Notes under the pieces: generated by a model
The model's database searches: none
What the model was told of the DNA's origin: nothing
Seen by the model: the letters and a program-made list of their open reading frames with translations, nothing else
Part shown: piece by piece, positions 12,001 through 19,575 of the stretch
How the letters are laid out: each line of letters begins with the position of its first letter
How positions within the stretch are numbered: position 1 is the first letter of the stretch
Program-made: the position numbers and the translations under genes
DNA from: Chlamydiota bacterium
GTDB taxonomy: Bacteria > Chlamydiota > Chlamydiia > Chlamydiales > Parachlamydiaceae
Assembly: GCA_013287815.1 (NCBI GenBank)
Contig: JABDDC010000001.1
Span: forward strand, 79,046 to 143,045
DNA: 64,000 nt
Reading direction: 5' to 3'

Positions 12001-15000
12001 AAGGAACTCGACATCGGCGACTCTGGTGACTTGCACTTGGGTCGACCCCACCTTTTGCATTTCTGTTTTCAGGGAGATGATCGCCCATGGCTTGTCGCTG
12101 TCAAGCTCAAAGACATAGACTTTTTCTTTCTGTCTGTCGACCCAGCAAGAGCGCTCGCCGATGGCAATGCCGACAGCCACAGGGATATCCGAGCTGGTGA
12201 TTAAATCTGTCGAATTTGCCAATTGGTCTTGGACATTAAATCTTGAATAGGTCACCCATTCCCTTCTTTTCTTACCTGAATCGATTGACCTTTCAACTAA
12301 GATTGCTGAAGAAGCTAACGATTTGTTCGGACTTCCTTTCATCAAGATGCGAATATTGGGATACTTATCATTGAGATAAGCTGTTACATAGGTCTCTTCT
12401 AATCCTGGAGGGGTGCCGGAAACTTTCCAGTATTCATCCATGGCGGAACCAAAGAGCCTTTGAAGGTCTTCATTCTTCTTAAGGAATTTGGGGAGCTCTT
12501 CCAACCGTCTTTCCTTGAATGAAAGCTTTCCGGTTGTGATATTGAACTGGTAATCATTGTCATTATTATCCATCGCAGTAAACACAGGAAAATCAGTCCC
12601 TTCCCATTGTAGCCTTTGAGCGGCGATAGGCTCATTCAAATTTTGCAAAATGCGGTTAATATACTCACCTTTGGATGCTTCAGTCCTTATCCGATTTTGA
12701 ATGGAAGGAATGGTCAAAGCCATTATGGACTTATAACGGTCTTTAATTTCGGGATCTACCTCTTCATTTCCTTTTTCGATGCTTTCCAGACGAGCTATGA
12801 CGCTGATGAGCATTTCAATCTGTTCGTCCGAGAAGTTGAAGTTCTTCTCTTCGATAAGTTTTTTGTATTGATCGTTAATGAATAATGAGAATAACATCCT
12901 TTGCGAGGTGATATAAAATTCGTCCTTTTTACCAAGGAGCTCCTTAGTCCATTTCTCTAAAACTTCTCTTGTATTGATTCCTTCAAATAACTGATTTAAT
13001 TCATTACTTACGTTGGATTTATTGGCTGATTCTTTGATCTCTTCGAAGATGTGCATCAGATAAGATCCAACTTCCTTGTCGCCGCTCACATATGCTGCTG
13101 TAATTTCTTTTTTCAGTTTTTTAACAATTGAATGGAAAAATGGTTCGTAAGTTTTGTCGGATAAAAGTTTTTCCAGATTTCCATGAGTCATGATTTTAGT
13201 CTCGAAGTGCCAGCGTAGTTCAGGGTATTTGAAGAAGTGTGGATGGTCTAAATAAATGGTAAAGGCATTTAAGGTTTGGACTTTGTAATCATTTTCGTCA
13301 AATCGATGCGCAGCTTCTTCAAATTCAAAGGCTGCAGATGTCCAAATTGCATTTGCTTTTTGATTAGTTTCTTGTGTGTACATTAGGTCGACTATTTCAT
13401 CCCGCTTGAGGTTTCCTTTTTTCAACATCTTTTCGCAAAAAGTATCGACGAAATTGTGCAGCATGTAGAGCGGGTGATAAGTATGGTTTTGTAATCCCAT
13501 CTTCGCATAGTTGGGGCAGTTATCTCCGATACAACCGAGCGGGCATGTTTCCGTTAAATAACGGTTAGTCACTTCTTTAGAGATAGCTTCAGCGAACTTT
13601 GGGGCCCTGACATAAAGAGGAACTGTTCGGTTTGATATTGCCGACAAGGCTTGAGCATCGAAAAATTGATTTCTGACTTCTTGAATCCAGCTTCTTTCAA
13701 ATAGTGAAAGTCGTGTTTCAATTACATCATTAAGGTCCGCATAGCTCGAGCTTAAATCGGTTGGATGCTGGTTTATCTTTCTGGCTGCTTCATTGATTAG
13801 TATATTAATAAAGGCAAGTGAAGCAATATCTTGCAAACTTTCTTCTTTGTCTTTAGCTGCTGTTGTGAAAGCATTTTTGATTTGCTTTAAGCCATTAATG
13901 AATATCATCCCATTATCCATTGAAAGGGTATTGATGAAAGTTTTAAATTCCATAGGAGACAAAGACCGGATCATGACTTTCATTTCATTGGCAGCAATAT
14001 CGCTGCGATTACTATCCACAAATGCCTGGGCGCGCATTCCCCAGTTTCTAAAAGTGTCTGTAATGTCATTTTTATTTAATGGTACAAGAGAGGGATTGAC
14101 AGTCTGGTAAGGAGTTGGATCATTAGTCAATGTCAGTAAAGGTGGTGTCAAAGGATGGGTTTCGACTCGAATATCACCGGTGACAAGAGGTAGCGCGGTT
14201 TTTGAAAGGTCGGTCAGTTCAGGTAAATGTATTTCGAGGTCATCAAGAATGCCTTTCAGTTCGCTATAAATGTTAACCAGTTCCTTACCTTGAGCTGTCG
14301 ATGTACCCAGCAGCCCTTTTTCTTTCTCAATCATCACGGCCATCTGATTCGCTGTTGACTTGACCAGAGTCCAGAATTCTTTGTTCTTTAATCCGGCTTG
14401 ATTGTTTTTACAGATGTCTAAAAAGAAGTGGAGCCGAGCAGCCAGTTCGAAACGCTTTCCTTCCTCGGGTGTTTTTCGTTCTGCCTTTAAATAGGCAAGC
14501 GCTTCTTCAAATTTACCCGGAGCTTTGTCTTTCTGATAGGTTTCAGTGACTTTTCCAACTTCGACTTTCGATTTGTGGAATTTCAGGCTTTGCAGAAAGA
14601 TAGATTTCCAGGGGCTGGTTGCAGTTGACTTTCGGCATTCCGGTGCCGTCTGCAGGTCGATAAATGTTGGAATAACGCCTAGTAATTCATTTTGATCGAC
14701 ATTAACGATTTCTCTTCTTATCGATTGGCTTGTTGTGTCAATTCCTTCCTGCTGATCAAAAAGATTTCTTACATCATCCGATGTGCTGATCAGTGCAACA
14801 TTGCAATTACCCTGCGATCCTTTAGTTACCTCCAGGAGCATTTCATTGAATTGACCGTTATCGCTAAAGCCAACAGGAATCAGGAATTTTTTACCATCAT
14901 CAAGGTTGGAGATAGTTTTCCGGATTTCTTTTAATATGTCTTTTGCTTTGCTTTCACTGTAGTTTTTTTTAATATTCTCTAATTCTCCGCCTAATTTGAC

Positions 15001-15771
15001 GGCTTTCCTGAATCTGTCTTGCAATTCTGGGTCGGCTACATCCTCCCTTTCACGGTCAAGCATCGAAGACATATATTTTAATGATTGGAGTAATGAGATT
15101 CCTTCAACAGGTGGGTTGCCGCAAATTTCACAAAGGAGATTCAGGTCCCAGTGGAGCTGGTTTATAGGTCTTTCTGGAACTTTTTTATCAGTTTGATTGG
15201 TAATGGCATACCACAGACTTTCAAGCTTGCGGAAGATGGTTGCTATTTTTTGCATAAAGCCGGAAATCGTTTGAATGATTTTTTCGTAATTGCTCTTAAC
15301 TTGCCTTGCTGTCCCTGAAAAGCGCTCTAAAAGTGTTTTATCGTCGGCTTCTTGAATTGTTTTATCAAGGGGGTGGATCTGGTGTTTTGCAATCTCTTTG
15401 AATTCTTTGTTTGCTTGCTTTTTGTTTAGGGCCTTTAGTGCAACTTCATGAGAAGGGTGATTGGGTTGTTCAATGATCTCGTATTTAACTTGACCGGTAT
15501 TGATATCTACATCGGTCACGCTGATGTGAATGTGTGATTCATGAATTTTTTTTGTGAATTTATATGAGTCGGAAATAATTCTTCTGATCAGAAGATCGAC
15601 GTTGGGCCGATCCCTTTCTGCTTTTAGTCGTTCTTCCTCAGATTCTATTTTTCTGGCATCAGGGACCGTTCTGGCTTGCAGTTTACCAGCGACTTTTTCG
15701 GGCATATTTATGGTATATTCTACGGATATACCTTTATCCAGACTTCTAAAATGAAATTCGTTAGCATTCAT
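6025..15771 (-). CDS. Giant SF2 helicase-like ATPase, DUF3638-type (3248 residues)
   Basis: This single intact frame of 3248 codons is the largest gene in the window. Residues 1-2100 are mostly helical, with two Cys-rich spots (LLCEICGNPP near 235, CPLGCIGDNCPN near 750) and a TPR-like stretch near 1490. From about residue 2160 an SF2-like motor follows: Walker A LRPGYGKTAVLLPL (about 2165), DExD box IIADEVDACLD (about 2307), GFTGTPWNK (about 2622), and a motif VI-like QAVWRLRQLHQDQRVALAV (about 2790). The arrangement GxGKT-VLLPL...ADEVD resembles the DUF3638 proteins, large eukaryotic and sporadic bacterial proteins of unknown role. A Glu/Thr/Gln-rich linker near 2990 separates the motor from a C-terminal domain of about 230 residues. 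No signal peptide is seen. It starts after the leader GAGGTTTTTATG. A secreted effector or an intracellular nucleoprotein motor are both possible. Confidence 0.88.
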   Translation of the reverse strand: MNANEFHFRSLDKGISVEYTINMPEKVAGKLQARTVPDARKIESEEERLKAERDRPNVDLLIRRIISDSYKFTKKIHESHIHISVTDVDINTGQVKYEIIEQPNHPSHEVALKALNKKQANKEFKEIAKHQIHPLDKTIQEADDKTLLERFSGTARQVKSNYEKIIQTISGFMQKIATIFRKLESLWYAITNQTDKKVPERPINQLHWDLNLLCEICGNPPVEGISLLQSLKYMSSMLDREREDVADPELQDRFRKAVKLGGELENIKKNYSESKAKDILKEIRKTISNLDDGKKFLIPVGFSDNGQFNEMLLEVTKGSQGNCNVALISTSDDVRNLFDQQEGIDTTSQSIRREIVNVDQNELLGVIPTFIDLQTAPECRKSTATSPWKSIFLQSLKFHKSKVEVGKVTETYQKDKAPGKFEEALAYLKAERKTPEEGKRFELAARLHFFLDICKNNQAGLKNKEFWTLVKSTANQMAVMIEKEKGLLGTSTAQGKELVNIYSELKGILDDLEIHLPELTDLSKTALPLVTGDIRVETHPLTPPLLTLTNDPTPYQTVNPSLVPLNKNDITDTFRNWGMRAQAFVDSNRSDIAANEMKVMIRSLSPMEFKTFINTLSMDNGMIFINGLKQIKNAFTTAAKDKEESLQDIASLAFINILINEAARKINQHPTDLSSSYADLNDVIETRLSLFERSWIQEVRNQFFDAQALSAISNRTVPLYVRAPKFAEAISKEVTNRYLTETCPLGCIGDNCPNYAKMGLQNHTYHPLYMLHNFVDTFCEKMLKKGNLKRDEIVDLMYTQETNQKANAIWTSAAFEFEEAAHRFDENDYKVQTLNAFTIYLDHPHFFKYPELRWHFETKIMTHGNLEKLLSDKTYEPFFHSIVKKLKKEITAAYVSGDKEVGSYLMHIFEEIKESANKSNVSNELNQLFEGINTREVLEKWTKELLGKKDEFYITSQRMLFSLFINDQYKKLIEEKNFNFSDEQIEMLISVIARLESIEKGNEEVDPEIKDRYKSIMALTIPSIQNRIRTEASKGEYINRILQNLNEPIAAQRLQWEGTDFPVFTAMDNNDNDYQFNITTGKLSFKERRLEELPKFLKKNEDLQRLFGSAMDEYWKVSGTPPGLEETYVTAYLNDKYPNIRILMKGSPNKSLASSAILVERSIDSGKKRREWVTYSRFNVQDQLANSTDLITSSDIPVAVGIAIGERSCWVDRQKEKVYVFELDSDKPWAIISLKTEMQKVGSTQVQVTRVADVEFLSDHSHLLNATTKELDNFTSFEDPDFIQVIGKDKKTNKLDFARFQLASSGAALSYQIGEAGATTRSLPGYVLSPFGTRPGVKDPAYGVKALPTTFDGYQLFKKDGDERLLIPVREFEMEYNVEGDSIPIPNILRPKKFSKTLVNEYQVDMETNRLNAKTGDAYAYLSYLALTHSDYESASFYLEKAKTISGYGSNYQQIFSWMDKWEDDSPNGTALKLRFELFREGALNNIRLKNIQAGEDYKSVAIHSNKVNRLETIMDLYAVYTKAVNKQPGAEALDPALRLRPEDEKAFETVIKAFMTEHGNDHIRTFEPRPVRAIEIPLQKFMDKNKNKINVFGIRNAAMLIWSYKGNDKDRSPFIPKDPRWVLENFRDVFNQILKGDENSQLYKQVTHQVRMLSELSKTVQLDPLEKEAIEYAQFFLLKLMTIKEDKDNPGFFDDVEEYLEKKGILGPEEGMLPSFAGPLFKPTRVEALNDLGAVISNLKDTDFAIIERNLRPGERFNEGSRILMEAIGKIPFSLRSKIHDYADETWNNLPNKTNFKEDFKAFLLDTLIDKKGAKSLLLLNSVFSMIEGLPASQPKQKMTPPRQIVPAPRQTYLQKYGYLLNQYNQERDVRSIERLESIISNKPVPPRPALIITDPSKINPVVSQNVLARFNSFFVVKPLPIAAQQISTQVFDDLEQSNEKAYVRNAKKNREDFNAFDAGRKDVSIIKEDAIKVKAGLNEDRDRIGKEEEVLKHNLLQNVDLFNTQAGLSAMRRLVGKDIKPSLDALILLWRRNAIDQDWNNDHPFKMLGITEMPRAVLNKLDEDITKYLGLYTEHQHLNRVVDLADTYINSCGDKGNSKGSSQIATELYDTIQTKRYYSLNKADNADYKNLLYIEYIQDIILRQGQVDIKREMVSQPNAVRQLRPGYGKTAVLLPLEAEEKADGTNLVGMLIPEELYETNCRDLDVVNRQLFGKEMFKLEFGLKSDKSVEALQILYKNLLETMNGKGFFISTKRSVLGVINAYKMMLNQLGEMAPGALADKKKELIDQIRVMTKIVSLLYNKTSIIADEVDACLDIRKEVNFAMGDKVPVGKIEGDVGFELISIILNAKKGDQLFSLREAFLANTQAESFSPVQLKEKMKNLAKEVAGYHFNEIQGSGYQKTKEDLINYLMNDPNAVETEAWVYSIEKSTPDLFKKITSMKAFFDVGFGKTLGKTGQVNYIRDPVSKIWTIPAKSSDIPNVGSEFDDDVERMSFTYQDYVQRGVSYEQVYQIIAGMRNRAIMELKSKDEDSFSNILDTQGARDFDAFIKRIDPDNKLGKNITLATMDSPNSVASVVAALNESPMGRAVFCHKYVVGEMRRFNSQITSNSTDVAEVNEFNGFTGTPWNKNAYNDKIDAQLNKGTDGMTWELMLGRNVPVLEFEFDAKKPIESIVSNLDVLGNYQAVVDTGAYLRGTSNKEFADKALQLAKEEGKKVYASIYFDASGKIVKKVGDDGKPLPIAFAESTDLMNNITLYDQAHTVGADIKQGKKAQAIVTIGPNTFIRDLFQAVWRLRQLHQDQRVALAVSREVKELILNGEQRELTKEDVYKFCLTNETIREADDNYRAEKDKIQSTVKRAILPEFLRVVAGNASDETIYKVATKLATGDAGFFVKKKNPEDAYAQYGKLKTSEKPGDIFDDLQIKEARKCEGIVNVFEELDLQDSANRFKEIKNAIEIRPDKPTDWFPNEVQIAVAGGAEVEQEAEAEMELEAEMMIETETQSQTETQAEVNIPIVQTGQAGSGDVNALGSIDIENVMMGNGFYSETTRRLADGVAFFDNDIYTSAVFERNLPKYKAVGPPQMTFYSNRKFVKNVLIAQFKPPYLDTRWAMFIPTIHEAHGGCKEYIQSNMKLSNSQAVEVAISAGRPVIVYKTGNDRTDTLPFNDKADLDKFYRFYVQAKLFNGEIEFASKEEQDALKVWVSEKGVKEFREFFEKNILAAKPRRFADAYQTSSLRSILDELEMPVLV

Positions 15772-15958
15772 AAAAACCTCATTGCAAGAAATTTTAGTAC
15801 ATAATCAAATCACATCTAAATTCATTATATGTTAAGAGTTAATTTTAGATATATAGTTTTTTTATTTATAAAAAATGGCGGTGCAGCCGCTTTGGAGTGG
15901 AACGCGCCCCTTTACTTTTTTCCTTAAAACGATGATAAGTGAAAGAAAGGAGAGAGTT

Positions 15959-17116
15959 ATGTCTGCAGCTGCAAGCTTACAACCATTAATAACTGACTGG
16001 AATGAATCGAATAATGTCTTCGAAGAACAAATCAAGATTTTTAACAAAAAGCTCAACAGTCATGATATCGATTCCACCGTGTTGAATCAGATCTATGAAA
16101 AAACTGATAAAGCATTAAAAGTCAAAGATATCATCCTTAAAAAGTTTAAAGAAGTTCAAGCGCAGAGAAGCCAGAGCCACCCTAACTTTATCACAAGATG
16201 CTTTAAAAAAATGATTCCAACTTCTATCGTATCGTCCATTTCTAGTATAGTCCCTGAAACGCCTGAAAATAAAAGCACAGCCTTAACAATCACAGGTTCA
16301 ACTACAGGCGCTATAAGTATTGTTTTACTAACTATCAATGAAACAAAATATTACGGTGCCGGCTTTGGTGCATTTGGAGTGATTTTAACTGCAGGAAGTG
16401 CCTACTACCAACATATGGGAAATAAAAGCGAAAAAGAAAACAAAACAATTTCCTCAGCCGTGATTGAAGGAACAGGTCAGATAAAATTATTCAGAAAGAT
16501 GCTCAAAAAATTAAAAGTCATTCAAGATGAGTTTGAAGAGCTAAAAGCAGTAAGAACTCAAGAATCAACAGTTACAATCAATAATCAGCAAAACATATAC
16601 GTCAGTCAGAAAATCGATGCAAATATTACCGCCTGTTTAACCGCCTACGATTGCCTTGGTGACAATATTAAAACACCTACCAGCAACTCCGAAATTTTAT
16701 CTCTTCTTATCCAACGATTGCCGGACAATGATCCGTTAAAAATAGGTACGAATGCGTTAGCAAGACGCCAAGTTAGTGTTGTTCAGGCAGCAAAAGCTCC
16801 TTTGCCGATCAACTATATTCCAGCTATTGCTCAAAGCAACGAAAAAGATAAATTTATTGGAGAAGGTCTTCCAATGGATGATGAAAATCGAGATGAGGAC
16901 TTCGATGAAAGACTCGACATCCTTCAAAAAAATATTTCTTCTCGCTTTGCAATAAACAAAAAGCTCATCAATAATCTCGTTACTCCTGATGGAAAAATAC
17001 TTGAATTCCCTCAGAAAACAGATATTGATAGTGATGAAGACGATATGAAAGTCACTTTCCACGAACATTCCCAAAGTTCAGTACTAATTAATGTTAATCA
17101 GGACATCCCCGGCTAA
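15959..17116 (+). CDS. Inc-like protein with bilobed hydrophobic segment
   Basis: A 385-residue protein of no recognised family. The start at 15959 is chosen because AAGGAGAG sits 7 nt upstream; an in-frame ATG at 15875 is inside a dispersed repeat (GGCGGTGCAGCCGCTTTGGA). Residues 1-95 are helical and charged. Residues about 107-152 form two hydrophobic helices with a short turn (TGAISIVLLTINETKYYGAG, then FGAFGVILTAGSAYYQ), the paired layout typical of chlamydial inclusion membrane proteins. A long helical and then acidic tail (MDDENRDEDFDE) follows. Type III secretion and insertion in the inclusion membrane are inferred from this layout. The downstream transporter gene starts on the next base after its stop, so the two are probably cotranscribed. 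Confidence 0.8.
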   Translation: MSAAASLQPLITDWNESNNVFEEQIKIFNKKLNSHDIDSTVLNQIYEKTDKALKVKDIILKKFKEVQAQRSQSHPNFITRCFKKMIPTSIVSSISSIVPETPENKSTALTITGSTTGAISIVLLTINETKYYGAGFGAFGVILTAGSAYYQHMGNKSEKENKTISSAVIEGTGQIKLFRKMLKKLKVIQDEFEELKAVRTQESTVTINNQQNIYVSQKIDANITACLTAYDCLGDNIKTPTSNSEILSLLIQRLPDNDPLKIGTNALARRQVSVVQAAKAPLPINYIPAIAQSNEKDKFIGEGLPMDDENRDEDFDERLDILQKNISSRFAINKKLINNLVTPDGKILEFPQKTDIDSDEDDMKVTFHEHSQSSVLINVNQDIPG

Positions 17117-18361
17117 ATGCTTATCCTCTTTCTCTATTACATTACATCCCACATCGTCTCCTTTACCTGCTCTATCTATGAAGCTGTCCTTTTGTCTACC
17201 TCCGGAGGATACGTCAGCTTATTGAGAAAGAAAAAGCCCAAAGTGGGTGCGATTTTGACAGACCTTAAAGCACGTATAGACCGCCCCCTTGCAGCCATAC
17301 TGACTTTGAATACTGCTGCCCATACTATCGGTGCAGCGGGAGTCGGAGCCAAGGTCGTCGAACTATACGGCAACCACTGGTTAGCCCTCGCCTCGGGGAT
17401 ATTGACACTGACGATGCTATATTTTACTGAAATGATTCCAAAAACTCTGGGAGCACTCTACTGGAAAAGACTGCTTCCTTTTACTGTATATAGCCTCCGC
17501 TTCCTTATTGTTATCACCTATCCGTTTGTCTACTCCTTTGAATGGATTGCAAAGCTCATCTCCCAAGGAAAAGCACCGGACAAGATCACCGGTGAAGAAA
17601 TCAAACATATCCTTGAAGAAGGTACCAAGGCAGGTGTTATTCAGGAAGTTGAGCATGACATGCTTGAAAGTATTTTCCGTTTAGGAAACAGACGCGTGGC
17701 AATTTTAATGGTCCCGCGCATGAACATCGAATGGCTCGATTTGAATGAAGACCTAGAAACCATCTATAAAAAAGCAGATCAGTCCAAACATAGCCGTTTT
17801 CCGGTATGCGAAGGCGAGCTGGACAAAGTAGTCGGCATCATTTCATCTAAAGATTTATTAGAAATTGTTGCCCACGGAAAAAAGAATATACGCGAGCTGG
17901 CAAAGCCTCCTTTTTTCGTCCCGGAAAATATGCGTGTGGTGCAGCTGTTAGAATTGTTTAAGACAAAGCCTAACCATATAGCCCTGGTTACGAATGAATA
18001 TGGAGGGGTTCAAGGGATGATCACATTGCATGATGTTTTGGAATCGATTGTAGGTGACGTTCCCAGTTCCGCGGTCATGCCGGAAATGTCTATTGTCAAA
18101 AGAGGTGAAGATTCCTGGATGGTTGATGGGATGCTCCCCATTGATGAGTTAAAAGCTCAATTTGATATTGATTCCCTTCCTGATGAAGAGAAAGGGACGT
18201 ATCATATTTTAGGCGGATTTTGCATGCGTCAAATAGGAAGCATACCCAGCGTAGGCGATACCTTTACCTGGCAGAATCTCAAGTTCAAAATCATTAAAAT
18301 GAATGGCCGCAGAGTCGATAAAGTGCTTATACAATACGTTAAACTTAGAAACGGCGATTAG
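17117..18361 (+). CDS. CNNM/CorC (HlyC) family transporter: DUF21, CBS pair, CorC_HlyC domain
   Basis: A 414-residue membrane protein in standard order. A DUF21 membrane domain of three to four helices spans about 1-150 (FTEMIPKTLGALYW, the family signature). A CBS pair spans about 190-310 (VPRMNIEWLDL, SRFPVCEGELDKVVGIIS, HIALVTNEYGGVQGMITLHD). The C-terminal CorC_HlyC domain has ILGGFCMRQIGSIPSVGD. The family is linked to magnesium or cobalt efflux and is often misnamed hemolysin; C. trachomatis has two such genes. The start ATG directly follows the stop of the Inc-like gene. The last codons (RNGD, stop) come from a family A repeat arm AGAAACGGCGATTAG, whose continuation GAAGGAGAT serves as ribosome site for the next gene. 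Confidence 0.92.
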   Translation: MLILFLYYITSHIVSFTCSIYEAVLLSTSGGYVSLLRKKKPKVGAILTDLKARIDRPLAAILTLNTAAHTIGAAGVGAKVVELYGNHWLALASGILTLTMLYFTEMIPKTLGALYWKRLLPFTVYSLRFLIVITYPFVYSFEWIAKLISQGKAPDKITGEEIKHILEEGTKAGVIQEVEHDMLESIFRLGNRRVAILMVPRMNIEWLDLNEDLETIYKKADQSKHSRFPVCEGELDKVVGIISSKDLLEIVAHGKKNIRELAKPPFFVPENMRVVQLLELFKTKPNHIALVTNEYGGVQGMITLHDVLESIVGDVPSSAVMPEMSIVKRGEDSWMVDGMLPIDELKAQFDIDSLPDEEKGTYHILGGFCMRQIGSIPSVGDTFTWQNLKFKIIKMNGRRVDKVLIQYVKLRNGD

Positions 18362-18375
18362 AAGGAGATATATAT

Positions 18376-19029
18376 ATGTGTTTTTCTGCAGAAGTTAGTT
18401 ATACAGCCGCAGCGTCCTTGGCTATCATCGGCGGCGTGACATTGAAAAATTTTTCGGCAAGGAATTATCTTTTACTTGCCGCTGTTCCCCTTTTATTTGC
18501 TATGCAACAGCTCTCTGAAGGGATTTTATGGACGCAGTTGAGTAATGGCGAACAAAATAGTTTTATTTCGCTTCTTACACAAAAAATTTATCTTGTATTT
18601 GCGTTTTTAGTGTGGCCTCTCTGGATTCCCCTCTCTTTAGCTGTAATCGAAACGATCGCGTGGCGCAGGGCTGTCATCTTTTTTATCCTGAGCTGTGGCG
18701 TAGTGATGACGGCACTGAATATTTATACGGCGATGGGCCAACATATCGGAGTCAACATTATTAATCACAGCATTCAATACACGGGACATTCTCCTAATGA
18801 GCAACTGGCCTATCCACTGATAGTACTCCTTCCCCTGTTCATTTCCAGCCTAAACCGCATTTGGGTCTATGGTTTGCTAACAGTGCTTGCCTATGGCGTC
18901 ACAGTCTATTTTTATGAGGAAACATTCATTTCTGTGTGGTGCTTCTTCGCTTCTATCGTCAGTTTGTCACTCTTTAAGGTGCTCAAGGACAATGCGAGAG
19001 TGGAGGCGGAAGCCAAGGTAAGAAGGTAG
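18376..19029 (+). CDS. DUF6629-like integral membrane protein
   Basis: A 217-residue protein with about seven hydrophobic helices. It begins MCFSAEVSYTAAASLAIIG, which matches the conserved MCFSA start of DUF6629-type membrane proteins, and has the internal motif FAMQQLSEGILW. Function is unknown. It follows the transporter gene by 14 bp with a very strong ribosome site (GAAGGAGATATATATATG), so the three genes from 15959 probably form one transcript that ends before the palindrome at 19049. Confidence 0.82.
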   Translation: MCFSAEVSYTAAASLAIIGGVTLKNFSARNYLLLAAVPLLFAMQQLSEGILWTQLSNGEQNSFISLLTQKIYLVFAFLVWPLWIPLSLAVIETIAWRRAVIFFILSCGVVMTALNIYTAMGQHIGVNIINHSIQYTGHSPNEQLAYPLIVLLPLFISSLNRIWVYGLLTVLAYGVTVYFYEETFISVWCFFASIVSLSLFKVLKDNARVEAEAKVRR

Positions 19030-19048
19030 AAAGCAGAAATAAAATTAT

Positions 19049-19557
19049 GCTTGCGAAGCCTTGGAGTGCAGTACTCTGCGGCTGTGAAAAAAAAGGCACC
19101 GCAGGTGCTTTTGGAGTGCGCCGGCTCCGCCGGCGCTTTGTCATTAGCAACATTGATGAGCAGATAATCGTTGCTGAAGGCCATTATCCTAGAAACAGCG
19201 ATTGGAAGGGGGTGCCAGATGCAATCTTTTGATTCAGAACACGTTGAGGCGAAGGGGGGCTTACCCGTTTGGGTATGCCCCCCTTCGCCTCAACGCGTTA
19301 TGAACCAAAATCTTGCGTCTGGCACCCCCCTTCCAATCGCCGTTTCTAGGATTATAGCCGTGTCTACGATGCGTTTTGCATTGCATGAGTGTGTGTAATA
19401 ACAAAGCGCCGGCGGAGCCGGCGCACTCCAAAAGCGGCTGCGCCGCCCTTTCATAAGAACCATCTGTCCCATTAGTCCCATAGGTCCCTTTCTGTGGCTT
19501 CCACAATAGCGCTAAAAGGCGGTGCAGAGCACCGCACTCCAAGGCTTCGCAAGCGGC
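19049..19557. repeat. Nested palindrome of about 510 bp built from families A and B
   Basis: The whole gene-free stretch between the DUF6629-like gene and the glycosyltransferase-like gene is a three-layer inverted repeat. The outer arms are family B (GCTTGCGAAGCCTTGGAGTG at 19049, its complement ending near 19555). The middle arms are TTTTGGAGTGCGCCGGCTCC near 19110 and its complement near 19400-19435. The inner layer is a complete family A palindrome, 19183-19355, with ends ATTATCCTAGAAAC and GTTTCTAGGATTAT and inner arms AACGTTGAGGC / GCCTCAACG. No credible gene lies inside; short frames there are translations of the repeat. It could act as a bidirectional terminator between the convergent genes or mark stacked insertions of non-autonomous elements. 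Confidence 0.85.
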
Positions 19558-19575
19558 ATTTTACTCCCGGCGCCT

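Noticed and set aside
17117..18361. Name 'hemolysin' for the CorC-type protein
   Set aside because: DUF21-CBS-CorC proteins are ion transporters or regulators; the hemolysin label comes from an old misannotation.
19160..19400. Short frames in the 19-kb palindrome
   Set aside because: They mirror each other because of the inverted repeats and contain no start with a ribosome site or any domain.
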